Counted from the first letter of the stretch, positions 8,686 through 16,031 are shown. The stretch: 33,521 nt of DNA from Chryseobacterium sp. Leaf201 (GCF_001421435.1 NZ_LMKA01000063.1:1-33521); one strand, 5' to 3'. Numbers and translations are program-made. Notes: a model not told the origin generated them from the sequence alone.

Positions 8686-10128
8686 TTATTGATGGTTTCC
8701 TAAAATAAATTCTCCAACAGAGCTCTCCTGTAAAACCGTTTTTTTGGTAAGCCTGCCGAATGTCTCAATATTACCGTTGCCTATCGCACAGGCGCCCAGG
8801 CCGAGGTCGGTAGCGACAAGGTATAGGGTCTGGAAAACTACACCGACATTTTTCAAAATTGCAGCGTAAGCCATATTTTCATATTTCCAGAACATACGCT
8901 CGAAATCGGCGGCGAAGGTAATAACAGCGGGAGGTAGATGCTCACTGCCGGTACAGGCCCTCGCATACCACATCATGGTGTCGGTATCCTTATTTTTACG
9001 CTGCAGCAGGCATAACTTATGCTCAAAAGCATTGTATTGATAAAATCCTGGTTCAAGCCCTTCACATTCATAAACGGTTATGTAAAAGGTAAGCTCATAC
9101 ATACTGCCCCCCGAAGGATAGGGCGCACTTAATGTTTCTATTTCCTCGGTATTGCCTGCCGCATTTGCTACCGCATATGGTTGGCTGCCCTTGATACGCA
9201 GGCACCGGTACAACAGCATGCTAAGCAACTGGAGATCGAGCCCCTTAAAGGCCCGGGTAGAATGTCTTTGTCCCATACAGTGATCCAGTGACTCTGATAA
9301 GTATATTTCTTTCGGATCCGGTACCGACAGGTAAATTTCCGCCAGTGCCCCTGCTTCGCCCCTGCTTGCCTTCTTGGGAGGAATACGATTTATAAATCGA
9401 TAAGTCGCTCCCAGATTGTAATTTTGTCTTCCGTAACGGGTGCGGGTATGAAACAGCAGGTCGTGAAAGCTCCATAATTCCTCTGGGGACGGCATGTTGA
9501 CAACAGGCTCAAATTCCAGGAATTCGCCTGTATGCAGCAGGGTAATAAAAGTTTCCAGGATAGACGTATTGATGTGCTGTTCTCCGATTAATGCCCCCTT
9601 TGTAGTAAAAGTTGATAATAGCGAAACAAGCCCCAGGATACGCTGATCATAGATAATGATCCTGGCCTGGCCAAGTGCTGATTCCAATAGAAAATGCGCT
9701 CCCTCCCGGCGGATAAAAGCAAACTTTGAAAGCCGGAATTGTTGGGAGATCTGATCCGTACAAAAACCGGTGGCGCCGGTCATCTGTTCGTAACTGCAGA
9801 AAACGGTATTGTTGTCCATCAATGTGTAAGCCAGGTAACCCGCTTTTTCCAGTCTGTCGAGGTGCAGGTTGAGATAGTTTAGCCCGTTATAGCCCTCTTG
9901 TTCAAAAGCAATGCTGCCCAGTTCTGTTTTTGTATATTTATTATTTTCCAGCAGCTTTAACGCAGTACAGGTAGAAGGACGGAGATTTTCGATCACGAAA
10001 AAATTTCCCTTATTACTAAATAGCAGACCATCTTGTCCTTTTACCTCGATCCGCGTGTCCTGTTTCAATGAGAGCTTAAGCAGGTTAAGCTCCGTTGATT
10101 TCTTTGCTGTATTATTTTCCATGGTCAT
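8686..10128 (-). CDS. SagB-type azoline dehydrogenase (FMN, nitroreductase fold)
   Basis: A 480-residue protein. Residues 1 to about 250 form an extra N-terminal region. The nitroreductase/SagB domain follows, with RHSTRAF at 288-294, YPSGGSMYEL at 337-346, EGLEPGFYQYN at 356-366 and a C-terminal helix region (YAAILKNVGVVFQTLYL...LGLGACAIG, 421-450). SagB enzymes oxidise azolines made by the YcaO partner to aromatic thiazoles or oxazoles using FMN. The pair YcaO/SagB next to a Cys-rich core peptide predicts thiazoles. It starts 15 bases after the YcaO gene. A second ATG two codons in (10122) is an equally plausible start. The long N-terminal part may help bind the peptide. No signal peptide; cytoplasmic. 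Confidence 0.88.
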   Translation of the reverse strand: MTMENNTAKKSTELNLLKLSLKQDTRIEVKGQDGLLFSNKGNFFVIENLRPSTCTALKLLENNKYTKTELGSIAFEQEGYNGLNYLNLHLDRLEKAGYLAYTLMDNNTVFCSYEQMTGATGFCTDQISQQFRLSKFAFIRREGAHFLLESALGQARIIIYDQRILGLVSLLSTFTTKGALIGEQHINTSILETFITLLHTGEFLEFEPVVNMPSPEELWSFHDLLFHTRTRYGRQNYNLGATYRFINRIPPKKASRGEAGALAEIYLSVPDPKEIYLSESLDHCMGQRHSTRAFKGLDLQLLSMLLYRCLRIKGSQPYAVANAAGNTEEIETLSAPYPSGGSMYELTFYITVYECEGLEPGFYQYNAFEHKLCLLQRKNKDTDTMMWYARACTGSEHLPPAVITFAADFERMFWKYENMAYAAILKNVGVVFQTLYLVATDLGLGACAIGNGNIETFGRLTKKTVLQESSVGEFILGNHQ

Positions 10129-10143
10129 CTGAATAACGGTTGA

Positions 10144-12384
10144 TTAAATAAAGATGGAAATCGGGTTCAGTTCCGACTCGTTTAAAGGGGCCGGAAGCCA
10201 GCCCATTTTTACAGGCACATCGTATAAACGGCCACTGGCATACCTTGCCCAGAAGTGACGTAAGCCCGGCACAACAACCTTTACCACATGTAATCCGATG
10301 TCTGGCCTGGTTTGGTCGAGGATGTGCATATCGAGTCCCATCTTTTTTACAACCGCAACACAATATTCAAGGTCATTTTTTATATCTGTAAATCGGGGAA
10401 CTGTAAAGCTATCCGCAGTGCTTTTCGGGTGTCGTATATCAGGCAACAGGTAAGGCTGGTTTTCCAGGTTTGCCGTTTGCCACCAATGTACGGTTTCCGG
10501 GTCATCGTATCGATATTGGCCCGGTGGCAGGCTTTCGTCCATAGAGGGCATCATTTGGTTCAGTTCGGTCAGCGCCCGGCGTAATGCTATGCTTGGATCG
10601 AGGTGCGCGGCAGGGGCAAATACAATGTCTTGGCAGATGGTACGGTCGTTGCGGGCAGAGATGGCAATAAACGCAGGAATACTGCTGTCGCCGGTAAGAT
10701 CCAACACCCACATATCACGGTTCCTGCTTTTGTGATAAGCCTTAAGTTTAAGGGCATAGTCGTCGTTAAAGCTTTCCAGATCAAGTTCTGGCATCTTCAG
10801 CCTGTTATACCACCATATTGCTACACTATCTCTTTCTATAAGTTCCATAAAGCCCTGTAGTACTGCTTCTTCGAGCGTATTACCTGCAGCACATCCATTT
10901 GAATCCGGTGCGCAGAAGAAATGTTCCCCACCGTTATCCGGGTGGCTGTAATAACAGTAAGCGGTAGGCAGGTATACGACTTCATTTCTTGTAACGGACC
11001 ATAGCGGGCTCCATTCGATAACTGCATTTTCGTCCAGAGGCAGTGGCACTACGTTAAAAAAACTTTCGCGGGCATTCCACAGTTCCATATCAGCTACTTG
11101 CTTTTTACTGAAAAGCATACAGTCATTAGGATGGATGGCCTTATCACCAAGGGTTTTAAAACTGGTGAGCTGGCGTGGCTCGTCTCCCCTGTAAACGCCT
11201 GAGTAACGTTCAATGGCTTCGCCGATTGCACTGACTTTAGCTTGAATCTCCGTAACGCCTTTGCCGCAACTGTTGCTTCGCAGGTTCTTTCGCAACGATT
11301 GCAGGTTATTGGTCTTTATCGCCATATTCTGCCCAGAAATAAATACATGTTGCAGTACGTCATCTCCGTTTGTAATACGTTCCAGCTTATTGACAATGCC
11401 AGTTATCGGACTGATGAGGTGTTTAAAACGGTTGTAGGTTTCTTCAGCGGTTACGGATCGGTGACCGCCGTCGATAAAGCTTTTCGGACTGGATTGGAAC
11501 TGAATATTTTCGGGTATCCTGTCTGTATCAGGTGTGCCGCACACTCTACATTGCGGTCTCCGCACAACTACGTGTTTATTGGTTTCCAGTGTTCCGTAAT
11601 GAATCGTCACCATTTTATTTTCCAATTGCTCATTATGGCCCAGCACGATAAATTTCAAAAGCTCAGTCAATGCCATACTGAGACTTGTTTCTAGTGTTGA
11701 AGGTAAACTGCTGGCTGCAACCAGAGGGGTATTAATTTTACCGGTTTCTTTCAGGTAGACTTCAACATCACGGTTGGCTATAAGGCGTTGTATCAGACAG
11801 TCGAAACATGCAGTCTTGCCAGGCCTGAATATGGGGCCAAGCCAGATTTCTATTCCATTAGGTTTACAAATTAGGAAAGGAATGTTTTGATGCCATAAAT
11901 CCCTGGCTTTTTCAAGAACGCCATCCTGAAGGTAGTCATCCGTTAATATTACGGCAAAATTTTCCGCTTCCCCGACAACAGGAAGTGCTCCAGCATCCAG
12001 CTGCCTGATAAAATTGCTACTTTCGGCGGTACCATAAGTATAGATACGGACACGGGCCCGTTCTTTATTCCTCTGTACTACAGCCTCTTCTACACCGAGA
12101 GAACTCCAAAATGCAGATTCGGAAACTTTTAGTTTATGATTGGTTTCAAAAATATATTTTTTTTCTTCCAGTACAGACAGTACATACAAAACCTGCTGTG
12201 CCTCAACCACACCATCGAGATGGTGAATAATGTCGTCCACACTTTTTACACCGTCCAGATACTTCACTACCTGGATAAGCGACTTGCCGGTCAGTAATTG
12301 CTGGCCGAATTCCGAACTGAGAATAAGCTTGTCTTCTTCGACAACTATCGGGTGTATATGATCTTTAAATTTCAGGATACGCAT
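10144..12384 (-). CDS. Leader-binding ThiF-like / YcaO cyclodehydratase fusion
   Basis: A 746-residue fusion that carries both halves of an azoline-forming cyclodehydratase. Residues 1 to about 290 form the ocin-ThiF-like/precursor-recognition part, with two zinc CxxC pairs, C193-x2-C196 (TACFDCL) and C279-x2-C282 (PQCRVCG). The first 80 residues look like the winged-helix leader-binding (RRE) region. From about 340 to the end is the YcaO domain: the ATP-binding stretch SCGKGVTEIQAKVSAIGEAI at about 372-391, followed by ERYSG, and a later TELNQMM helix. The enzyme would use ATP to turn core Cys (or Ser/Thr) into azolines. Oddly, the C-terminus reads ELNPISIFI instead of a PxPxP-type tail. It is the first enzyme gene after the precursor, separated by a strong hairpin. 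Confidence 0.92.
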   Translation of the reverse strand: MRILKFKDHIHPIVVEEDKLILSSEFGQQLLTGKSLIQVVKYLDGVKSVDDIIHHLDGVVEAQQVLYVLSVLEEKKYIFETNHKLKVSESAFWSSLGVEEAVVQRNKERARVRIYTYGTAESSNFIRQLDAGALPVVGEAENFAVILTDDYLQDGVLEKARDLWHQNIPFLICKPNGIEIWLGPIFRPGKTACFDCLIQRLIANRDVEVYLKETGKINTPLVAASSLPSTLETSLSMALTELLKFIVLGHNEQLENKMVTIHYGTLETNKHVVVRRPQCRVCGTPDTDRIPENIQFQSSPKSFIDGGHRSVTAEETYNRFKHLISPITGIVNKLERITNGDDVLQHVFISGQNMAIKTNNLQSLRKNLRSNSCGKGVTEIQAKVSAIGEAIERYSGVYRGDEPRQLTSFKTLGDKAIHPNDCMLFSKKQVADMELWNARESFFNVVPLPLDENAVIEWSPLWSVTRNEVVYLPTAYCYYSHPDNGGEHFFCAPDSNGCAAGNTLEEAVLQGFMELIERDSVAIWWYNRLKMPELDLESFNDDYALKLKAYHKSRNRDMWVLDLTGDSSIPAFIAISARNDRTICQDIVFAPAAHLDPSIALRRALTELNQMMPSMDESLPPGQYRYDDPETVHWWQTANLENQPYLLPDIRHPKSTADSFTVPRFTDIKNDLEYCVAVVKKMGLDMHILDQTRPDIGLHVVKVVVPGLRHFWARYASGRLYDVPVKMGWLPAPLNESELNPISIFI

Positions 12385-12491
12385 GCGTGATCTCTTTTAA
12401 TTAGGATGAACGATTTTTAGGGAAATGGTACAGGACAACTAAAAACAGCATTTGGCTTATCAGAAATCCAGCCCAATCATTAGGGATAAAT

Positions 12492-12535
12492 CCGGTATAA
12501 CGGGAACCAGGTAGCCCGGTTCCCGTTTTAACCGG
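12492..12535 (-). terminator. Intercistronic hairpin between precursor and enzyme genes
   Basis: AACGGGAACC (12499-12508) and GGTTCCCGTT (12518-12527) are perfect complements around a 9-base loop. CCGGT (12492-12496) and ACCGG (12531-12535) extend the stem past a 2-3 base bulge. On the transcribed minus strand no T-run follows, so a complete intrinsic terminator is unlikely. A partial terminator or RNA-stabilising stem that raises precursor mRNA over enzyme mRNA is more plausible. It lies 70 bases after the precursor stop and 107 bases before the YcaO start. Confidence 0.65.
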
Positions 12536-12605
12536 GCATTTTGGAATAATCTTATCTAAACCGGCTCATTAATTTTTGCACGGAATGATATTTATTCAAA
12601 ATGTT

Positions 12606-12959
12606 TTAGCTGCAAGAATTTGTAGATGCGCTCGATACGCAACTCACACAAGACGGTACAGTAACACAGGTACTTGATGTGCTTTGACAGCTAGCTGCTG
12701 CTGCTGTTGCAAGGGACTCATCTTTAATTTCTTCGCTAACCTGCGGTAAAAGCAGGTAAACATCTGTACTGGTGCTGTTAGGGATTTCTGAGTTAGCCGG
12801 AGCACCTACAATAACGTGGATATTCATACCTTCCGGGATTTGCATACCTGCGTCAGAAAGTACCCTGTTCGGGTTTTTTACATACTCATTTGCAAAATCC
12901 GGGTTTGCCTGGGCTTTTGCTGTCACTTCGCTGATGACTTTTACTGCTTGATTTTCCAT
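12606..12959 (-). CDS. NHLP-leader (proteusin) RiPP precursor with Ser/Thr-Cys core
   Basis: A 117-residue precursor starting at the ATG at 12959. A longer frame upstream would need a GTG at 13004 and adds a poorly conserved-looking N-terminus; the ATG has the A-rich leader typical of Bacteroidota. Residues 1 to about 85 match the nitrile-hydratase-alpha-like leader pattern (AQANPDFANEYVKNP, LSDAGMQIPEG, NIHVIVGAP, STSTDVYLLLPQ). The leader ends in EIKDESLATAAAA rather than Gly-Gly. The presumed core, S90-S117, is made almost only of Ser, Thr, Cys, Val and Ala, with one Pro, Gln and Asn each. Cys91, 98, 104, 107 and 116 each directly follow Ser or Thr (S90, T97, S103, S106, S115). This suits thiazole formation at Cys and dehydration of the preceding residue by the downstream enzymes. 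Confidence 0.9.
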   Translation of the reverse strand: MENQAVKVISEVTAKAQANPDFANEYVKNPNRVLSDAGMQIPEGMNIHVIVGAPANSEIPNSTSTDVYLLLPQVSEEIKDESLATAAAASCQSTSSTCVTVPSCVSCVSSASTNSCS

Positions 12960-13041
12960 TGTTTTAATTTTTGAGTTAGAAAATTTGTGATTGTGAAATT
13001 TCACTTACTAAAGATATAATGAATATTGAGGTGGAGATTAC

Positions 13042-13077
13042 GTATAAATACCGCTTTTATAGAATGGGTATTTATAC
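13042..13077. promoter_or_regulatory. 11-bp inverted repeat upstream of the RiPP precursor
   Basis: GTATAAATACC (13042-13052) and GGTATTTATAC (13067-13077) are perfect complements separated by 14 bases. Each arm is itself nearly palindromic, and the arm centres are 25 bases apart. It lies 82 bases upstream of the precursor ATG (12959), in the likely promoter region of the minus-strand operon. A dimeric regulator's operator is the simplest reading. A TATCTTTA at about 13010-13017 on the minus strand, close to the -7 consensus TAnnTTTG, could be the matching promoter, but no convincing -33 element was found. No regulator gene lies within the RiPP operon. Confidence 0.45.
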
Positions 13078-13639
13078 CGTAACATCAATTGTTTATAATC
13101 ACATTATATTGTTCAAAGAACTTTTCCTTACCTAATGGATAATCAGGAACTTTTACAAATCTGAAAAAGGGCGAAGAAAGCATTCATTGTGCGCCGCTTT
13201 TTTGAAATTATGCGAGTAATAACCTATGTATCAGTTTGATTTCAAATCAGGAATCAAAACCGACAACTTCTTATACGATACTTTATCAAATAACAGGGCG
13301 AATTGTGAACCGTAGCGCACAGACCCAAACCAGTCTTAAAAAAAATCAAACCAGATCCAGGCATAAAATCGAAATTTGCCGGATTATTAAATTATAATTG
13401 GCGACTTCTGCTCAATGATTTCAACCATTTTACAAAAGAGGTGTTTATTAAAATATTCATTAAATTTTCGATTTTTGCTTTATCCGGTATCCTTTAAATA
13501 CCGTCTGAGAAATACGGATTAATATTTTATTCAACTAGATTCATAATTTTCAATTCTAGCGTTAACCATTGGTTATTTTTTTTGTAGCTTTAACTCTTCG
13601 GTTTCATACAGGATTCCGGCCAATCAATAATTAGTAGAA
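13078..13639. other. Intergenic region left of the small peptide gene
   Basis: No long gene. A 32-codon minus-strand frame at 13085-13183 (MLSSPFFRFVKVPDYPLGKE...) has protein-like composition and may be the 3' end of a lost gene. The remainder is AT-rich and must hold the promoter of the divergent plus-strand gene at 13640, for which no clear consensus was identified. Confidence 0.3.
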
Positions 13640-13813
13640 ATGAGGGATAAGACTAAAAACACAGCTCAGAAGGCTTTAAACGTAAGCCAGCTGCAGAAAC
13701 AATCGAAAGATCTGCAAAACAGCGTTTCTGATGAATTGTTAAAATTGAGCGATGATGATCGCTCTCAAAGAGTAAGTAAAATTGTCCAAGGTAGTGGCTG
13801 TAAAGGAGGGTAA
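13640..13813 (+). CDS. 57-residue peptide ending GSGCKGG, candidate RiPP-like precursor
   Basis: ATG at 13640, TAA at 13811-13813. The peptide begins MRDKTKNTAQKALNVSQLQ, is strongly hydrophilic and helix-forming, then reads DELLKLSDDDRSQRVSKIVQ and ends GSGCKGG. An acidic helix with a 'LSDD...V.KIV' stretch followed by a Gly/Cys tail recalls short peptide-precursor leaders (…LS-D/E-E-L…I-x-G-G). This is pattern similarity only. There is no signal peptide and no transmembrane segment. It is divergent from the RiPP operon and ends about 650 bases before the fimbrial subunit genes. Frame composition (Lys/Gln/Ser-rich, no rare stop avoidance issue) supports real coding, but so short a frame could be spurious. 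Confidence 0.5.
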   Translation: MRDKTKNTAQKALNVSQLQKQSKDLQNSVSDELLKLSDDDRSQRVSKIVQGSGCKGG

Positions 13814-14011
13814 CCCTATCGGGTATCCTCGCAATTATGTTTGCAGGACAGTAAATCTTGACAAAGATGAGTCGCTGAATAACCTACATTTGCTTTAAAC
13901 ATAATCGCACTGGCTTACGGAAATATGCAGCAGTGCTATTTCTTTTACCGGGATTTTAATTATTTGAAAATTAGATTATTCAGATTTATAGTCTGTTCGT
14001 GCTTTACACAT

Positions 14012-14155
14012 TTAGAGCCAGATTCCAATCATATAATCTTTATCGTAGGGCCCAGAATAAGTAGTATCCTCTGGAAATGGATTCCATTGTGTGACATCTT
14101 CTTTATCAGCGTCTTTTTCCAGCCACTTAAAACTGGTTCCGTAAGGTGTGGTATC
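14012..14155 (-). pseudogene. C-terminal fragment of a lost gene
   Basis: The minus strand reads 47 protein-like residues (DTTPYGTSFKWLEKDADKED, then VTQWNPFPEDTT and YDKDYMIGIWL) ending in TAA. The frame is closed immediately upstream by a TAA and has no usable start codon. The composition (Trp, Asp, Pro, Tyr) is far more protein-like than the plus-strand frame opposite. It looks like the 3' end of a gene whose 5' part was lost when this region rearranged. The family was not recognised. Around it, 13814-14462 holds nothing else that I can support. Confidence 0.4.
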
Positions 14156-14462
14156 TTACTTTTTTAAACAGGCTCTCAGTTGTTATAATCATATTAATAC
14201 CTTAGCGACAGATTCTGATATCACAAAATTCCCAATAGATAATGATCTCGTCGAAAAATCTATATTCATTTCTCATCTGAGAGTGAAAAATCATGGTAAG
14301 AATGATCTCGATCAGAAAAAAAACATCCGTAACCATCACACTGACAACTGTTTAATTAATAATAATAAATATTTTGGTCATGTCAGATAATGTTATTAGA
14401 TTTGATTTAATGATATTTGAATAACAATATTTTACTACAGCACCATTAAATTTATTTAAATC

Positions 14463-15005
14463 ATGAAAAAACAAATCCTTATTGCTGCGCTGTCTTTGGG
14501 AGCAATCGCCTTAGGAACAGATCATGTTCGGGCACAAAATTCTGAGCATGTAACTAAGTCGGTAAATATTATTTTATCAGACGTTATTGCAATGGACATA
14601 GGCACTGTTGCTTCAGGAGGCACTGTTGATTTTAATTATTTGAATACAACAGATTATAATTCGTCAAAAAACGTGACCGTTCCCAACAGTTTAGTCATCA
14701 TTTCCTCCAAAAATTTTGATGTAAAAGTAAAATCTGAAGGCACACATTTTGTAAGTGGCGCAAACGCAATTCCAGTAGATGTATTACAGGTAAAAGCAAT
14801 ACCGGGCGGAAGTTTGATGGGAACAATGAATGAGGTTACCTTATCTACAACCGATCAGGTGCTGGTAAGTAACGCAAGTTCAGGGGCAAAACAATCTTTA
14901 AATATTGCCTATTCTATTTCGGCGGAAAAAGCATCGAAAGTACTTCTGGGGAAACCACAGGGCACTTACACTCAAAAAATAACGTATACTGCCACTGCTT
15001 TATAA
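14463..15005 (+). CDS. Secreted fimbrial-subunit-like protein, divergent paralog (A)
   Basis: A 180-residue protein with a Sec signal peptide (MKKQILIAALSLGAIALGTD...VRAQ, cleavage near residue 25). The mature part is a single beta-rich domain. It shares with the two copies downstream the framework VDFNYxxxxDYNS, NSLxxxSxKNFxVKVKxxGxxF, a central T-LS-TDQ-LVSNA segment and the end LGKPxGTYTQxxTYTATAL. The terminal GTYTQKITYTATAL resembles the alternating last strand of chaperone-usher pilins, which carries chaperone/usher recognition. Only about half of the residues match copies B and C. No cysteine is present, so there is no disulfide as in many pilins. It is followed by a strong terminator, so it is probably its own transcript. 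A chaperone, barrel and adhesin gene set lies 2 kb downstream. Confidence 0.75.
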   Translation: MKKQILIAALSLGAIALGTDHVRAQNSEHVTKSVNIILSDVIAMDIGTVASGGTVDFNYLNTTDYNSSKNVTVPNSLVIISSKNFDVKVKSEGTHFVSGANAIPVDVLQVKAIPGGSLMGTMNEVTLSTTDQVLVSNASSGAKQSLNIAYSISAEKASKVLLGKPQGTYTQKITYTATAL

Positions 15006-15030
15006 ATAACGAAGCAACCATTTCTATATA

Positions 15031-15068
15031 AGCCCTCAATACTTTCTAAGTATTGAGGGCTTTTCTAT
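15031..15068 (+). terminator. Rho-independent terminator after subunit gene A
   Basis: AGCCCTCAATACTT (15031-15044) and its perfect 14-bp complement (15048-15061) with a TCT loop, followed by TTTCTATTT. The same element recurs at 16321. Confidence 0.9.
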
Positions 15069-15150
15069 TTAAACCGAATGAATAGTGCGTGTAGTTATTT
15101 TACTACATCAACTTCCATGTTCCACTACAAAGAAACTTTTATCGCTGCCG

Positions 15151-15158
15151 TAGATTTG
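15151..15158 (+). promoter_or_regulatory. Flavobacterial -7 promoter element TAGATTTG
   Basis: TAGATTTG matches the Bacteroidota -7 consensus TAnnTTTG and lies 53 bases upstream of the subunit-type ATG at 15211. A good -33 TTG was not found at the usual distance. The same element recurs in identical context at 15354-15361, 16442-16449 and, inverted, at 33510-33517, always before a subunit gene. Confidence 0.55.
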
Positions 15159-15210
15159 TATTGTTCAAAAGAGGACAACTAAACAGGAATAAAAATAAAA
15201 TAATACGATC

Positions 15211-15345
15211 ATGACAAAATTAATCGCAATCGCAGCTTTAACTATCGGAGCAACCATATTAGGAACGAACAATGTTAAAGCTCAAAATACTACTGCAACA
15301 ACAACCGTAAATATTACCCTGAACGATGTAATATTTTATCGTTGA
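15211..15345 (+). pseudogene. Truncated 5' copy of the fimbrial subunit gene
   Basis: The frame encodes the signal peptide and first mature residues identical to gene B (MTKLIAIAAL to NITLNDV). It then runs into junction sequence and ends as IFYR-stop after 44 residues. It retains a promoter and start codon, so a short secreted peptide could still be made, but the pilin domain is missing. It is best explained by unequal recombination between subunit gene copies. Confidence 0.85.
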
Positions 15346-15413
15346 TTATGCCGTAGATTTGTATTGTTCAAAAGAGGACAACTAAACAGGAATAAAAATA
15401 AAATAATACGATC

Positions 15414-15959
15414 ATGACAAAATTAATCGCAATCGCAGCTTTAACTATCGGAGCAACCATATTAGGAACGAACAATGTTAAAGCTCAAAATACTACTGCA
15501 ACAACAACCGTAAACATTACCCTGAACGATGTCATCTCCATTGATGCCGGAAGTACGGCAATCGGGAATACGGTTGACTTCAACTATGCGACTGCAGCGG
15601 ATTATAACTCTGATCAAACGGTTACTAAAGCCAACTCTTTAAAAGTTACTTCAACGAAGAACTTTAATGTTAAAGTAAAAGCAGGCGGTGCTAATTTCAT
15701 GAATGGAACCAACTTAATCCCTGTAAATGTTCTGACGATCAAAGCTGCTGCAGCTGCCGGAACAATGGGCGGTACAAAAAATGCTGTCGTTTTATCTGCT
15801 ACTGATCAAACTTTAGTATCAAATGCCCCACTTGGAAGTGCATTAACACTGAACTTGGATTACACCATTCCTGCAGCAAAATCATCATCTTCTGATATTT
15901 TAGGTAAACCGGCCGGAACTTATACTCAAACAGTAACTTATACTGCAACTGCTTTATAA
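15414..15959 (+). CDS. Secreted fimbrial-subunit-like protein, copy B
   Basis: A 181-residue protein with a signal peptide (MTKLIAIAALTIGATILGTN, cleaved near VKA-QNTT) and one beta-rich domain rich in Ala, Thr and Asn, without cysteine. It shares the framework VDFNYATAADYNS, KNFNVKVKAGGANF and the terminal AGTYTQTVTYTATAL with the other copies. The last strand, with alternating hydrophobic residues and a near-terminal Tyr, is what a periplasmic PapD-like chaperone would bind. It differs from copy C at three residues (N/S, T/N and S/T in the 140-155 region) and from the inverted copy at one (K23 to Q), while silent base changes are more numerous. That pattern is consistent with selection on the protein or gene conversion. 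It probably encodes a structural subunit of a surface fibre; assembly has not been shown. Confidence 0.8.
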   Translation: MTKLIAIAALTIGATILGTNNVKAQNTTATTTVNITLNDVISIDAGSTAIGNTVDFNYATAADYNSDQTVTKANSLKVTSTKNFNVKVKAGGANFMNGTNLIPVNVLTIKAAAAAGTMGGTKNAVVLSATDQTLVSNAPLGSALTLNLDYTIPAAKSSSSDILGKPAGTYTQTVTYTATAL

Positions 15960-15999
15960 TAAAATTTTTTTCATATTAATATTTTGTGATTTGGTGTTT

Positions 16000-16031
16000 C
16001 AAAGGCTTCCTACGGGCGGCCTTTGATTTTT
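16000..16031 (+). terminator. Terminator downstream of subunit gene B
   Basis: CAAAGGC (16000-16006) pairs with GCCTTTG (16019-16025) across a 12-base loop, followed by ATTTTTG. The counterpart in the inverted copy is at 32843-32880. Confidence 0.7.

Larger units (their letters stand above)
15147..15532 (+). repeat. Tandem duplication of subunit promoter and 5' coding region
   Basis: Bases 15147-15329 and 15350-15532 are nearly identical (183 bases each, 203-base period). They comprise the -7 element, leader, ATG and first 40 codons of the subunit gene, and are separated by a 20-base junction of unrelated sequence. The first copy yields the truncated gene at 15211; the second leads into intact gene B. 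Confidence 0.9.

Noticed and set aside
12960..13004. Longer precursor start at 13004
   Set aside because: The frame begins with GTG, adds a His/Lys/Asn-rich segment unlike NHLP leaders, and the internal ATG at 12959 has a typical A-rich leader.
13925..14390. Plus-strand frames of 80 codons before the subunit genes
   Set aside because: Composition is Phe/Ile/Cys-heavy without domain features. One lies opposite a much more protein-like minus-strand fragment.
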